Source: Achromobacter insolitus (GTDB lineage: Bacteria; Pseudomonadota; Gammaproteobacteria; Burkholderiales; Burkholderiaceae_B). From it: a stretch of DNA of 64,000 nt. Position numbers and translations under genes: made by a program. The notes under the pieces are model-generated. The model made no database searches. It had not been told where the DNA came from and saw nothing but the letters and a program-made list of their open reading frames with translations. Position 1 is the first letter of the stretch. The number at the start of each line of letters is the position of its first letter. Below are positions 37,717-46,198 of this stretch, in pieces. The DNA lies in NCBI RefSeq assembly GCF_002209555.1, contig NZ_NJIF01000001.1, positions 62,001 through 126,000 of the forward strand, written 5' to 3'.

Positions 37717-37908
37717 TCAGGCCAGATCAATCGTGCCGGGCGCCCGAGGGTCCGGCGGCGGCGGCACGGGATCGATGACATCGGGATCGTTACGCGGGCG
37801 CTTCGGATCCAGCGGCGGATCGTCCGGTGGCGGATTATTGGGAAAGGCGGGATCATCGGGCGCAGGCTCGTCGCCCCCGCCAGGTTCCCGATGCATGGAC
37901 TGGGACAT
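37717..37908 (-). CDS. 63-residue Pro/Asp-rich hypothetical protein
   Basis: A small, soluble, low-complexity protein: MSQSMHREPGGGDEPAPDD then runs of PPPDDPPLDP and PVPPPPDPRAPG. A good AGGAG site lies seven bases before ATG 37908. It has no recognisable fold and is likely disordered. It is the first of three small/membrane genes reading leftward and is separated from the next start by 41 bases. Confidence 0.6.
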   Translation of the reverse strand: MSQSMHREPGGGDEPAPDDPAFPNNPPPDDPPLDPKRPRNDPDVIDPVPPPPDPRAPGTIDLA

Positions 37909-37985
37909 AGTGGTCTCCTCAAGCGGCGCCTAGCGCGCCGCCCCCCTCTCAGCAAACCGCATTCCCGGTCCATGCCGGCAGCAAT

Positions 37986-38010
37986 AAAAAAGCCCTCTTG
38001 CGAGGGCTTT
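37986..38010 (-). terminator. Terminator of the small gene at 38046-38327
   Basis: An 8-base-pair stem AAGCCCTC/GAGGGCTT with a four-base loop, followed on the minus strand by a T tract. Confidence 0.88.
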
Positions 38011-38045
38011 CGTGCGGGCGGCGAGCAAGACCGCACAGTGCTTGA

Positions 38046-38327
38046 TCAGGATTTGCTCTTGGCGTCCCTGATCTGTTCGGCGGATTTTTGACTGTCGGCC
38101 CCCAGGAATTCGACGACGGCGGCCTTTCCCGCCGCGGACGCTTCGTCCTGGCTGGCGTAACGCCTGGCCGAATAATTGGTGCTGCGCACATTGCCGGTTT
38201 CGGGGTCAAACAGGGTGATGATCCAGGCGAACTCCCCCGGCATCAACTGCCTGACTTGCAACGTGGCGCGCGTGCCTGGGCGCAGTTGCGGCATGTGGCG
38301 GCCTTTATCGTGATTCGACGCCGCCAT
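38046..38327 (-). CDS. Hypothetical protein
   Basis: About 93 residues from ATG 38327 (a second ATG at 38294 is equally possible). The core reads LRPGTRATLQVRQLMPGEFA then WIITLFDPETGNVRSTNY and ends with a charged DAKSKS tail. It looks like a small soluble beta-rich domain. I do not recognise the family. It stands alone, with its own terminator. Confidence 0.6.
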   Translation of the reverse strand: MAASNHDKGRHMPQLRPGTRATLQVRQLMPGEFAWIITLFDPETGNVRSTNYSARRYASQDEASAAGKAAVVEFLGADSQKSAEQIRDAKSKS

Positions 38328-38555
38328 CGTAGCGCAAGATGCCCGAGCAAACACGCCCCCACGAACAGGCGGCGGAAATGCTGCGCCCGCACATGAATTC
38401 ATGCTGCACCCCCCGAGGCAAATACGCCACAAACCGCGCATCGCGTCAGGAAAACCCTAGGGCCTATTGCCCGAATACAGGCGCACAATCAATACAAACA
38501 TCTAGACCGCTCAGCGGCAGCCGCATCCCTTTAATCAGGCGAGGACGGAGACAAC

Positions 38556-38747
38556 ATGACTTATGTAGCAGTGGTTATGAGCTGTTTGATGGTTGTGGGT
38601 ATCGTCGCGTTGGTGATTCAAACGGTTCAAAGCGCAGGGTCCGAACCCTGGCTGAAAATCTCGGCGGCGATAGTCAGTTCCCTGTTCGCTTCACTCTTGT
38701 TGATTCCGCTCGGCTACGCGGTTGCGCAGACCGTGTTGATCGAATAA
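38556..38747 (+). CDS. Small membrane protein, hypothetical
   Basis: A 63-residue protein with two hydrophobic helices (VAVVMSCLMVVGIVALVIQ and ISAAIVSSLFASLLLIPLGY) separated by a short SAGSEPW loop. GGAG is at fair spacing before ATG 38556. No family was recognised. It lies convergent to the YddG-like transporter gene. Confidence 0.6.
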   Translation: MTYVAVVMSCLMVVGIVALVIQTVQSAGSEPWLKISAAIVSSLFASLLLIPLGYAVAQTVLIE

Positions 38748-38776
38748 TTCCATAGTCGCGACACTCGCGCCTGGGG

Positions 38777-39685
38777 CTACGCGCCCCGGGCGGCCTTGCC
38801 GCGGGTCGCCGCCCAGCACAGCAGCGACCCGGCGGTCACCATGGCCACGCCCTGCCAGAACGAGGCAGTCAAGCGGGTGGAGAGCCACACGGCCGCGAAG
38901 AACGTCGAGAACACGGGAGTGAAGTAGGAGGCCGTGGCCAGCAAGGTCAGGTTGCCTTTGAGTATCCCCAGATTCCATAGCGCATAGCCTGCCGCCATGG
39001 CGCCACCCGTCACCGCCAATTCCAGCGTGGCCGGCCAGGTGAAGGTCAAGGCAGGCTCGGCACCCACCAAGTACTTGATCCAGAGGGCCGCTGCCGTCAG
39101 CATGAAGAACAGGGCGACGCCGTTCTTGCCGTCGGCGAATCGCGTGGTCACGTTGCAATACACGGCCCAGATGATGGCGCCGCTGAAGGCCAACCCATAA
39201 CTGAGGGGATTGCTGGAGACGTTGGCAATGGTGCGATCCCAGGAAAGCCCGCCGGACCCACCCAGGACCCAGACGATGCCGGCCAAGGACAGCAATATGC
39301 CGGGCACCACCCATGCGCTGGCCCGCTGGCCATTGATGAGCATGGCAAGAATCACTGTAAAACAGGGCCAGAGATAGTTGACGATACCCAGTTCGATCGC
39401 CTGCCCGCGGTTGGCCGCGAATCCCAGCGAGAGCGACAGGCAGATCTCGTACGCGACGAAGAGCAGGCTGCCAACGATGAGATACGAGCGCGGAAAGGTC
39501 CGCAGCTTTGGAAAGCCCAGCAGCAGCACCAGGAATGCGGAGCCGGTCGTATAAATGAGCGCGGCGCCACCGATGGGACCGAAGCTTTCGCTGACGCTGC
39601 GGATCAGGCCGACCACGGTGCCCCATAACAGCACCGCCAGCAAGCCCAGTGAAGTCGCCGTGTTCCGGCTCAGGGAGAGTTGCAT
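38777..39685 (-). CDS. DMT family transporter, YddG-like aromatic amino acid exporter
   Basis: A 302-residue, ten-helix inner-membrane protein starting MQLSLSRNTATSLGLLAVLL. Segments LLWGTVVGLIRSVSESFGPI, GIVNYLWPCFTVILAML and AAGYALWNLGILKGNLTLL closely follow the YddG branch of DMT exporters, which release aromatic amino acids. An upstream in-frame ATG (39718) would add 11 residues without similarity. Confidence 0.88.
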   Translation of the reverse strand: MQLSLSRNTATSLGLLAVLLWGTVVGLIRSVSESFGPIGGAALIYTTGSAFLVLLLGFPKLRTFPRSYLIVGSLLFVAYEICLSLSLGFAANRGQAIELGIVNYLWPCFTVILAMLINGQRASAWVVPGILLSLAGIVWVLGGSGGLSWDRTIANVSSNPLSYGLAFSGAIIWAVYCNVTTRFADGKNGVALFFMLTAAALWIKYLVGAEPALTFTWPATLELAVTGGAMAAGYALWNLGILKGNLTLLATASYFTPVFSTFFAAVWLSTRLTASFWQGVAMVTAGSLLCWAATRGKAARGA

Positions 39686-39834
39686 TACCGATTCCGATTG
39701 CCCGTTATAGGGCGCCAAGCGGGGCAGTGTAGCGAAAACCCGCTTGCCCCGCGGCCGGTCTCCGGCTGGCGGAAAACCAGCGCCTCAAACCGACATGCTC
39801 GCCCGAACAGGACAGAAGAAGGAGCAAGCGCCGC

Positions 39835-40107
39835 ATGACCATATCCATACGCAGATTGAGCGACGTGCTTGCCAGCACGGAATCGGGCCGGCTTTACCGG
39901 ATTGAAGTGTTTCTGCGAGCGGGCGAGCCGGGCGTGACCGCGGCGCGGCCTGACGCGGCCCGGCCTGACGCGGCGCGACCTGACGCGGCCCGCTACATAC
40001 TCCGGACGACGGAGGGGGAGCGGGTGTTGCCGCTGGATCGGAACCGGTATCGGTTGAAATCGGGCGAGGTCCTTACCGCCCTGACGCCGCCTCGCCACGA
40101 TATCTGA
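39835..40107 (+). CDS. Hypothetical protein with ARPDA repeats
   Basis: A 90-residue soluble protein: an N-terminal MTISIRRLSDVLASTESGR with RIEVFLRAGEPG, three AARPD repeats (about residues 36-50), then YILRTTEGERVLPLDRNRYR. AAGGAG lies about ten bases upstream of the start. The beta-rich ends around the repeat look like one small domain whose loop has expanded. No family was recognised. Confidence 0.55.
   Translation: MTISIRRLSDVLASTESGRLYRIEVFLRAGEPGVTAARPDAARPDAARPDAARYILRTTEGERVLPLDRNRYRLKSGEVLTALTPPRHDI
39940..39993 (+). repeat. 15-base in-frame tandem repeat (VNTR)
   Basis: Units GCGGCGCGGCCTGAC, GCGGCCCGGCCTGAC and GCGGCGCGACCTGAC plus a partial GCGGCCCGC. The period of 15 keeps the reading frame, so copy number changes would only lengthen or shorten the encoded AARPD run. 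Confidence 0.9.
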
Positions 40108-40134
40108 TGACGCGTCGCCGGCGGCCGGATGCGA

Positions 40135-41805
40135 TCACTGGTCCACCTCCACCCGCCGCTTGCCCTGCCCTTTCGCCTTGTACAGCGCCATGTCGGCGCG
40201 CTCCAGCAATTCGCGCACGGCCATGCCGGATTGCGGATAGACGGCGATCCCCACGCTGGCGGATACGGCGACGCTAATGTCGGGATACGGCATGGACAGA
40301 CTCTCGACCAATGCCTGGGCCACACGCCGCGCATTCTCCTTGTCCGCGCCCAGCAGCAGCACGGCGAATTCATCGCCGCCCAGCCGCGCCGCCGCGTCCG
40401 ATACGCGGATCGCATCGGCCATGCGCTCTGCCGCCTCCTGTAGCACCGCATCGCCGGCCGCATGGCCATGCAAGTCATTGACCGCCTTGAAACCATCCAG
40501 ATCGATGGCCAGAATCGCGAAGGATTCCCCGCTGCGCTGCGCCACCGCCAGTTCGCGCAATACCAGTTCGTTGAACAGCACCCGATTGCACAGGCCGGTC
40601 AGCGGATCGTAATGCGCCAGGTGTTGGGCATGCGTCAGCATGCGGGACGCCTGCACCAAGGCTCCGCCGACTTCCGCGACTTCCTTGACGCGCGTGCCCG
40701 GCACCGTGACCGCATGCCCCTTGCCTAGCGCCAGCGCGGGCTCGACCAGGCTTTGCACCGATGAGGTCAAGCGGCTGGCGAGCCGCAGAGCCAACAGCAA
40801 GCCCAAGCCGAATGCCACCAGCGTGCCCAGGGCGATCCAGGCGATGGAGCGGTAGAGGTCCGTGGTCAGCAGGCTCATCGGCGCGCCGGCCGCGACGGTC
40901 CAACCCGACAGCGACGAACGGCTGAACGCGGTATAGACGGGCGTGCCTTCCTTGGTGACGGTCTCCAGCGAGCCTTCGCTTTCCTGCTGCACCGCGCGCG
41001 CCAGTTCGGGAACGGCCTTCTGGCCCACGAACTTAGCCGTGTCGCGCGTGCGCGCGAGGATCGTGCCGCTATCGTCCAGCACGGCGGCCACCCAACCGTC
41101 CGGCAAAGCCCGCCTGCCCAGCAGGTTGCCGATGCGCTCGGGCAGGATGCCGACATTAAGGCTGTAGGCAACCTCGCCGTTGCGCAACACCGGCACGCCA
41201 AGCGCAATCAGGGGACCTTGATTGACCTTGCTCGTGAAGAGACCCGTCAACACCGCCGCGCGGGTCTGGAACACCTGGGCCAGTTCAATGGAGGCGCCGG
41301 TGGTCGGCAGCGGATTGCCAAAAGGCACGGACGTATTGATGAGCTGGCGGCCAGCCTTATCGGTCAGGACGTAGCTGTCTATGATCTGGAAGCGCACGGA
41401 TTCACGCGCCCGCCGATGAAAACCGGCCAGATCGCCCGCCACCAGGTCCGGCGACGACGCCAGCATCTGCAAGCCGGCCTCGACGCCGGTCAGTTCGCGG
41501 TCGAGGATGGCGGTAAGGTTGCGCGCCAGGAAAATCGTATCGCGGAAAATCCGCTCTTTCTGGATGACATAGCTTTCGTAGACCGCCACAGAAGCCATGA
41601 CCAGCGCGGGCGTGATACAGGCGAAGACCAGGGTCAGCAGGCCCGCGCGCATGGAATAGCGGCGCGGCCGGCGAACCCGCGCGCCCACCAGGCTTTCGCC
41701 GTCACCCACGGGAACCTCGCCCTGCGACGTGCGCAAGCGTCGGCCTGCCGATCGAAACCACACCTCTGGACCCATGCGCCTCCCGAAACGCTCCGCCCGG
41801 CCCAT
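40135..41805 (-). CDS. Diguanylate cyclase with periplasmic Cache-type sensor
   Basis: The enzyme makes cyclic di-GMP. The 556 residues comprise a variable N terminus (ATG 41775 would remove ten residues), a membrane helix (about 52-75) and a periplasmic double-Cache-like region (about 80-320). A second membrane helix (about 325-345), a HAMP-like linker and a GGDEF domain follow. The active-site motif is intact: GGDEF at residues 476-480. It stands alone between a hypothetical gene and another short gene; no EAL domain. Confidence 0.93.
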   Translation of the reverse strand: MGRAERFGRRMGPEVWFRSAGRRLRTSQGEVPVGDGESLVGARVRRPRRYSMRAGLLTLVFACITPALVMASVAVYESYVIQKERIFRDTIFLARNLTAILDRELTGVEAGLQMLASSPDLVAGDLAGFHRRARESVRFQIIDSYVLTDKAGRQLINTSVPFGNPLPTTGASIELAQVFQTRAAVLTGLFTSKVNQGPLIALGVPVLRNGEVAYSLNVGILPERIGNLLGRRALPDGWVAAVLDDSGTILARTRDTAKFVGQKAVPELARAVQQESEGSLETVTKEGTPVYTAFSRSSLSGWTVAAGAPMSLLTTDLYRSIAWIALGTLVAFGLGLLLALRLASRLTSSVQSLVEPALALGKGHAVTVPGTRVKEVAEVGGALVQASRMLTHAQHLAHYDPLTGLCNRVLFNELVLRELAVAQRSGESFAILAIDLDGFKAVNDLHGHAAGDAVLQEAAERMADAIRVSDAAARLGGDEFAVLLLGADKENARRVAQALVESLSMPYPDISVAVSASVGIAVYPQSGMAVRELLERADMALYKAKGQGKRRVEVDQ

Positions 41806-41952
41806 TTCCAGAGGACGAACGAACGTCAGAAATTATTGCAGAAGTTCGCAAACGCACAATCCGCGCCATGGGAATCCCCTCGCCGCGTCGATACAGATGT
41901 GGTGGAAGAGTTGCGTCCCCGATTTATCTCGAACGCACAAAGGCTGCCGGCC

Positions 41953-42174
41953 TTACTGATCTTCCAGATCCGGGGTGCCGGTGAACTGAGTCTTGAGCAA
42001 AGTCAGCGCCCCCTTCTCGGCCAGCGCCTCGTTGGGGAACACATGCTTGGTGTCTTCCAGCACCGGAAAGCCGAAGACCCGCACGCGGGTGTGATACCCC
42101 TCCGGGGTCTCGGCGAATTCGATGTCGAAGTTGCGTTCTTCGATCCAGCCGGATCGATGCAGTTTCCATTCCAT
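41953..42174 (-). CDS. Hypothetical protein
   Basis: Seventy-three residues from ATG 42174 (MEWKLHRSGWIEERNFDI), with GYHTRVRVFGFPVLEDTKHV in the middle and an acidic end. It reads like a small soluble beta protein. A GGGAG site lies ten bases upstream. No family was recognised. It lies 118 bases from the AI-2E permease start-side neighbour's stop, on the same strand. Confidence 0.6.
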   Translation of the reverse strand: MEWKLHRSGWIEERNFDIEFAETPEGYHTRVRVFGFPVLEDTKHVFPNEALAEKGALTLLKTQFTGTPDLEDQ

Positions 42175-42292
42175 ATCCCACGCGCTCCCGAATAAACGAG
42201 GTTGATACGAAAGACCGGCCCCGATGGAAGCCGGCGCTGCTACACCATACACCCGTCTTGGCACGGGCGGATTGCCACTGCGCAAGCCCCGC

Positions 42293-43384
42293 CTACTTTT
42301 CTGCGCGCGGCTTATCTTCGACGCTGCCGGGCAACCCGTCCACCGGCGGGGCGAACAAATCCCAGCTCGCCATGAACAGCGCGGCGATCAGCGGGCCGAT
42401 CACGAAGCCATTCAGCCCGAACAAAGCCATCCCGCCCAGCGTAGAGATCAGCACCACGTAGTCCGGCATTTTGGTGTCCTTGCCCACCAGAATGGGGCGC
42501 AGCACGTTGTCCACCATGCCAATGACCAGCACGCCGAACAGAATCAGCGCGACGCCCTTGATGGTGGCGCCAGTCAACAGGAAGTAGATTGCGACCGGCG
42601 CCCAGATCAGCCCCGCGCCCACCGCGGGCAGCAAGGACAGGAAACCCATGATCACGCCCCACAGCAGCGCGCCCTGGATGGACAGGATGGAGAAGATGAT
42701 GCCACCCAGCGCGCCCTGCGCCGCCGCCACCGCGACGTTGCCCTTGACGGTGGCGCGCACGACGGTGGTGAACTTGCGCAGCAGATGCTGCTTATGCGTG
42801 TCGCTCAGTGGCATGGCGCGTTTGAGCCGCGCCGACAACAGCGGACCATCGCGCAGCAGGAAGAACAACAGGTACAACATGATGCCGAAGCTGATCACGA
42901 ACTGGAACGTGTCCTGTCCAATGCTCAGGGCCTGGGTCGCCAGGAACTGGCTTGCCTGCATCGCGCCCGCGCTGAGCTTCTCCTGCAAGCTCGGGATGTC
43001 CGCCAGGTCGAAGCGCGCCAGCAGGTCGTGCACCGACGGCGGCAAAGCCTCCATGGCCTGCTGGAAATAAGCGCCGAAGTTGATCTGTCCGGACTTGATG
43101 CTTTGATAGAGGTTCGCCCCTTCGCGCACCAGCGATCCGCTGATGACGATGAGCGGCAGGATCACAAGCAGCAGCACCAGGAGCAAAGTGATCAGCGCGG
43201 CCAGGTTGCGCCGTCCGCCTATGCGCGGCACGAGCCGGCGCTGCAGAGGCGCAAAAATGATGGCGAGGACGGCGCCCCAGAAAACAGCGCCATAAAAAGG
43301 CCACAACAACCAGCCGAATGCGATGGTGACCACCACCAGCAGGAGCAGAAAGGTTCTGTAGTGCACGCTGGAAGATTGGCTCAT
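42293..43384 (-). CDS. AI-2E family transporter
   Basis: This 363-residue membrane protein starts MSQSSSVHYRTFLLLLVVV and has about eight helices. The family pattern appears in FWGAVLAIIFAPLQRRLVP, QGALGGIIFSILSIQGALLW and LVIGMVDNVLRPILVGKDTK. Members include TqsA and many sodium- or proton-linked exporters; a role in AI-2 export is only one possibility. The next gene on the strand is the small hypothetical at 42174. Confidence 0.9.
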   Translation of the reverse strand: MSQSSSVHYRTFLLLLVVVTIAFGWLLWPFYGAVFWGAVLAIIFAPLQRRLVPRIGGRRNLAALITLLLVLLLVILPLIVISGSLVREGANLYQSIKSGQINFGAYFQQAMEALPPSVHDLLARFDLADIPSLQEKLSAGAMQASQFLATQALSIGQDTFQFVISFGIMLYLLFFLLRDGPLLSARLKRAMPLSDTHKQHLLRKFTTVVRATVKGNVAVAAAQGALGGIIFSILSIQGALLWGVIMGFLSLLPAVGAGLIWAPVAIYFLLTGATIKGVALILFGVLVIGMVDNVLRPILVGKDTKMPDYVVLISTLGGMALFGLNGFVIGPLIAALFMASWDLFAPPVDGLPGSVEDKPRAEK

Positions 43385-43438
43385 GTTACGTCCCAGGCTC
43401 GGCTGACGCCGCGAGACCCGCATTGTACAAAGCGCCGC

Positions 43439-44152
43439 TCAGCGGGCGTCCGGCGGCTGCCCGGTGACCTGCAGCAAGGCGGCGCGCGCATGCTCCAGGA
43501 CGTCCGACCGCGCGTTCAGCCCCTGCAGACGCAAGTTCAGCTCCTGTTGCAGCGTGGGAGTCGCGACGCGCGCCTGCCCGTCCGCCAGCAGGATATCCTG
43601 GGCATTCGCCGCCACGAAATCCGCAACGCCCAGCGCATCGCGCGCCACGGCGTCCATGCCGGCAGCGGCATCCAGCAATTCGGCTGCCGGCGCTGTCACG
43701 GCTTCGTCATAGACACCGTCATAGACGGGCGCAAGATCGGCCGGCAAGGCCAGGGCAGCCCGCGCCTTGTCTGCCTTCGCCTGGGCCTGCTGGACCTCGG
43801 CAGCCTGCTCGGCCAGTGTCTTGCGCGCTGCCTCGAAGCGGGTCCGCCGCTCCACGATCTCGGCGACCGAATGGATGCTCTCGACTTCCAGCACGTCGAG
43901 CAGGGAAGCGGCCGACTGCGCCATGGCCTGCTGGAAATCGGTGATCACTTCGTAGGCATCGGCGTAGTCGCCGATGGCTTCTTTTTCCGGCTCGCCGAGC
44001 GAGCCTATCGGCAGCAAGGACGCGCTGCTCATCCGGCTTTGCAGCAACTGGATAAACGCGGCCCGCTCCTGGGGCTCCTTATTGACGCAAGCCGCCAGAA
44101 ACAGCATCGAGGCCATCGTCAGGCCCAGCAGGCAAGCTCGCAGCAGTGCCAT
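43439..44152 (-). CDS. DUF3053 family lipoprotein (YiaF-like)
   Basis: A 237-residue lipoprotein with a signal peptide ending in a lipobox (MLFLAAC, Cys22). The mature part is a long helical domain starting VNKEPQERAAFIQLLQSRM, the DUF3053 pattern of E. coli YiaF, with probable coiled coil at RRTRFEAARKTLAEQAAEV. Role unknown. The start is a doublet: AAGGAGG runs straight into ATG 44158, and the next in-frame ATG (44152) has normal spacing. Confidence 0.85.
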   Translation of the reverse strand: MALLRACLLGLTMASMLFLAACVNKEPQERAAFIQLLQSRMSSASLLPIGSLGEPEKEAIGDYADAYEVITDFQQAMAQSAASLLDVLEVESIHSVAEIVERRTRFEAARKTLAEQAAEVQQAQAKADKARAALALPADLAPVYDGVYDEAVTAPAAELLDAAAGMDAVARDALGVADFVAANAQDILLADGQARVATPTLQQELNLRLQGLNARSDVLEHARAALLQVTGQPPDAR

Positions 44153-44307
44153 GCCCATCCTCCTTGCACGGGGGTTCGCGAAATCGGCGCCGCCCCCAAC
44201 CAGGGAGGCCGCCTTCCGGCAGATTATCCCGAAGGCGCTTCCCGCCATCCCTGGTGGGCGGATTTTGTTGCCATCGAAGCGTGTTGACACAGGGTCGGCC
44301 GCGCGCA

Positions 44308-44826
44308 TCAAGGTTCCAGGGGGTACATCATGGCGCAGCGGCGCGCGGCATCGAAACCCGCGGCATGCTCGAAATGCAAGCGCGCCCGCAAGCCTGGCGA
44401 GAGCGCGGCTGCCGGCACCTCGGTAAAACCTTGTCGCTGGTAAAAAGGTTTGTTCCAGGGCAAGTCGCGGTCGGTGGTCAACACCACCGACCGATAGCAG
44501 CCCGCAGCGCGAGCATGCGCGCATACGGCACGCAGCAGCGCACGCCCCAGGCCACGCCCCTGCCACGGCAAAGCCACCGCCATCTCGGCCAGGTAGAGAT
44601 CGCCGTCCATGGGCCGGGTCAGCGCGAAGCCCGCGGCTGCGCCGTCGGCGGTCTCGGCGACCCAGAGCAGGCCGGCGGCTTGCGCCTGCGCCAGGTCGGC
44701 CGCCGGCACGGTGCCGTCGCCAGCGGCCCACGCCATGTGCGTGTCCAGAAACCGCTCTGCGGCGGAACGTTCGATATCGGCCAGGCTGGCCAAGTCTGAG
44801 GGTCGTGCGAGTCTGATCATAGGCAT
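44308..44826 (-). CDS. GNAT family N-acetyltransferase
   Basis: About 172 residues (MPMIRLARPSDLASLADIER). The acetyl-CoA binding segment is AVALPWQGRGLGRALLRAV, and the C-terminal DLPWNKPFYQRQGFTEVP is the usual GNAT strand-helix. ATG 44820 or 44841 are alternative starts; the ribosome binding site is weak. The substrate is unknown. The gene is divergent from the small protein at 44917. Confidence 0.87.
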   Translation of the reverse strand: MPMIRLARPSDLASLADIERSAAERFLDTHMAWAAGDGTVPAADLAQAQAAGLLWVAETADGAAAGFALTRPMDGDLYLAEMAVALPWQGRGLGRALLRAVCAHARAAGCYRSVVLTTDRDLPWNKPFYQRQGFTEVPAAALSPGLRARLHFEHAAGFDAARRCAMMYPLEP

Positions 44827-44916
44827 GGCAGTATGCCTCATGCGGGCCAGCAGCCCGATCCCATAAAATGGCGCCTTCGGCCACAATGGCCTCGCGACAC
44901 AGGCTAGCCCCAAGAC

Positions 44917-45276
44917 ATGACTCAACACGCCACTTCCGACACCTGGGGCTTTGCCCATCCCGATTGCCGCGGCGCGGCCGCCCTGCTGTTCTTCATGAAC
45001 GACCTGGCACGGGTGGTCAACCAGTACCTGAGCCCCGGCCAGTTGTCTGACGAAGCGCTGGCGGATGCGCAGAAGGCGGTCGATGCCCTGCTGGCCCGCT
45101 ACGTGGAAATCCAGGCCGCGCCCGAGGCATTCGACAATGAACGCATCGAACTTGCCCTGGAAACCGAGCGCCAGCCAGACGGCCAGACGAGCGCGCAAGT
45201 AGCGCTGCGCATGTCGGCGCGCCTGGAAGGCCTGATCATCGAAGCCCAACGCCAGGCCCGTCCTGCCGCACATTAA
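44917..45276 (+). CDS. Hypothetical helical protein
   Basis: A 119-residue protein: MTQHATSDTWGFAHPDCRG, then LLFFMNDLARVVNQYLSPGQ and a mainly helical acidic remainder to AQRQARPAAH. No signal peptide or membrane helix. No family was recognised. It has a GNAT gene 90 bases away on the other strand. Confidence 0.65.
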   Translation: MTQHATSDTWGFAHPDCRGAAALLFFMNDLARVVNQYLSPGQLSDEALADAQKAVDALLARYVEIQAAPEAFDNERIELALETERQPDGQTSAQVALRMSARLEGLIIEAQRQARPAAH

Positions 45277-45832
45277 CGGTCAATAAAAGAGGGGCTCGCC
45301 CCCCTCGCGAAAAAACGCTTGCAAAATCAAGCGGCAAGCATTAATATTAACGGTTGGGTCCACCACCCACGCCAGCTTTTACTCGAAAAGAACGAAAATA
45401 AAGCGGCGAAATCAGGGTGGGCCAATAGGGTGAGCCATAGCGCTCCCCCCGGGCAAATCCCTGCCAACACTCTCCCACGGTCGACGGAACATAAATCCGG
45501 ATAGCGGCCAGGAACAAAACGCCTTCACCAAACCGCCAGTCCGGCTTGGCACGAAGCAACCACATCATCAGCGGCGCCCGGCAAGCCTGCCTTGCGCATA
45601 CTCGCGTGCCGCAACCCAATTGATGCCGTCCCGGACTGATGGGCAGCATCGCGCCGTCCGCCCATGCGCGCAGAACATGAGAATGCGCAAAGGAATGGCG
45701 GCACTTATGCGTTAGTGTCACGACAAGCCTGCCCGATTCGATACGGCTGGCAGCGGCACGCGGCGGCAATACCGCGCGCCACGTGGCCAGACGCGGCTTT
45801 TCCCATAACTAGAAACCAAGAGAACAAACACC
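45277..45832 (+). promoter_or_regulatory. 556-base region with a promoter and no supported gene
   Basis: TTGCAA (45319-45324), 17 bases, TAATAT (45342-45347) is a good promoter whose -10 sits in a TTAATATTAA palindrome. It would give a leader of about 480 bases to the gene at 45833, or an untranslated RNA. A weak GC hairpin lies at about 45290-45310. Open frames on both strands here lack coding signs. Confidence 0.45.
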
Positions 45833-46114
45833 ATGAATACTCGTTTCACTACCTCGGATCTGATCCGACGCCCGGCTCACACCACGCTGGACAACACGCC
45901 GATCCATGTCGGCGACATCGTTTACCTGAAACCTGCAAACGGCCCGGAAATCCGCGCCACGGTCATCTACAACGCGCCCATCGACGGCACGACGACCTAC
46001 ACGACCGAAATCGTGCCCTGCGGAGCTCCCGCGCAAAAGGCCCCCGGCCAGCGCATCCGGTTCCGCCACGAGCACGTGCATCGCATTGAATCGGTGCGCC
46101 ACAGCACCCACTGA
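45833..46114 (+). CDS. Hypothetical protein
   Basis: A 93-residue soluble protein: MNTRFTTSDLIRRPAHTTL, then NTPIHVGDIVYLKPANGPEI and a Thr-rich strand region ending RIRFRHEHVHRIESVRH. The VGDIVYLKPA pattern suggests a small beta-barrel of SH3/KOW kind. A weak AAGAGA site precedes the start. Function unknown. Confidence 0.6.
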   Translation: MNTRFTTSDLIRRPAHTTLDNTPIHVGDIVYLKPANGPEIRATVIYNAPIDGTTTYTTEIVPCGAPAQKAPGQRIRFRHEHVHRIESVRHSTH

Positions 46115-46125
46115 AGCAGTGCCCC

Positions 46126-46149
46126 GCCCCGTTGCGCTTGCAACGGGGC
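46126..46149 (+). terminator. Hairpin terminator after the gene at 45833
   Basis: A 10-base-pair stem GCCCCGTTGC/GCAACGGGGC with a GCTT loop; only a short AATTTA follows. Confidence 0.65.
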
Positions 46150-46198
46150 AATTTATGCGTGATAAAGTCCCCGGCAATACAGCCCTGGCGATCCCCCC

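Noticed and set aside
38046..38441. Longer start at 38441 for the hypothetical gene
   Set aside because: The extra N-terminal 38 codons have no ribosome binding site and read as non-coding; ATG 38327 or 38294 is more likely.
45347..45769. 140-codon open frame on the minus strand in the gap before 45833
   Set aside because: It has no family similarity I can recognise, no ribosome binding site at its start, and overlaps a likely promoter; composition looks like non-coding sequence read in a permissive frame.
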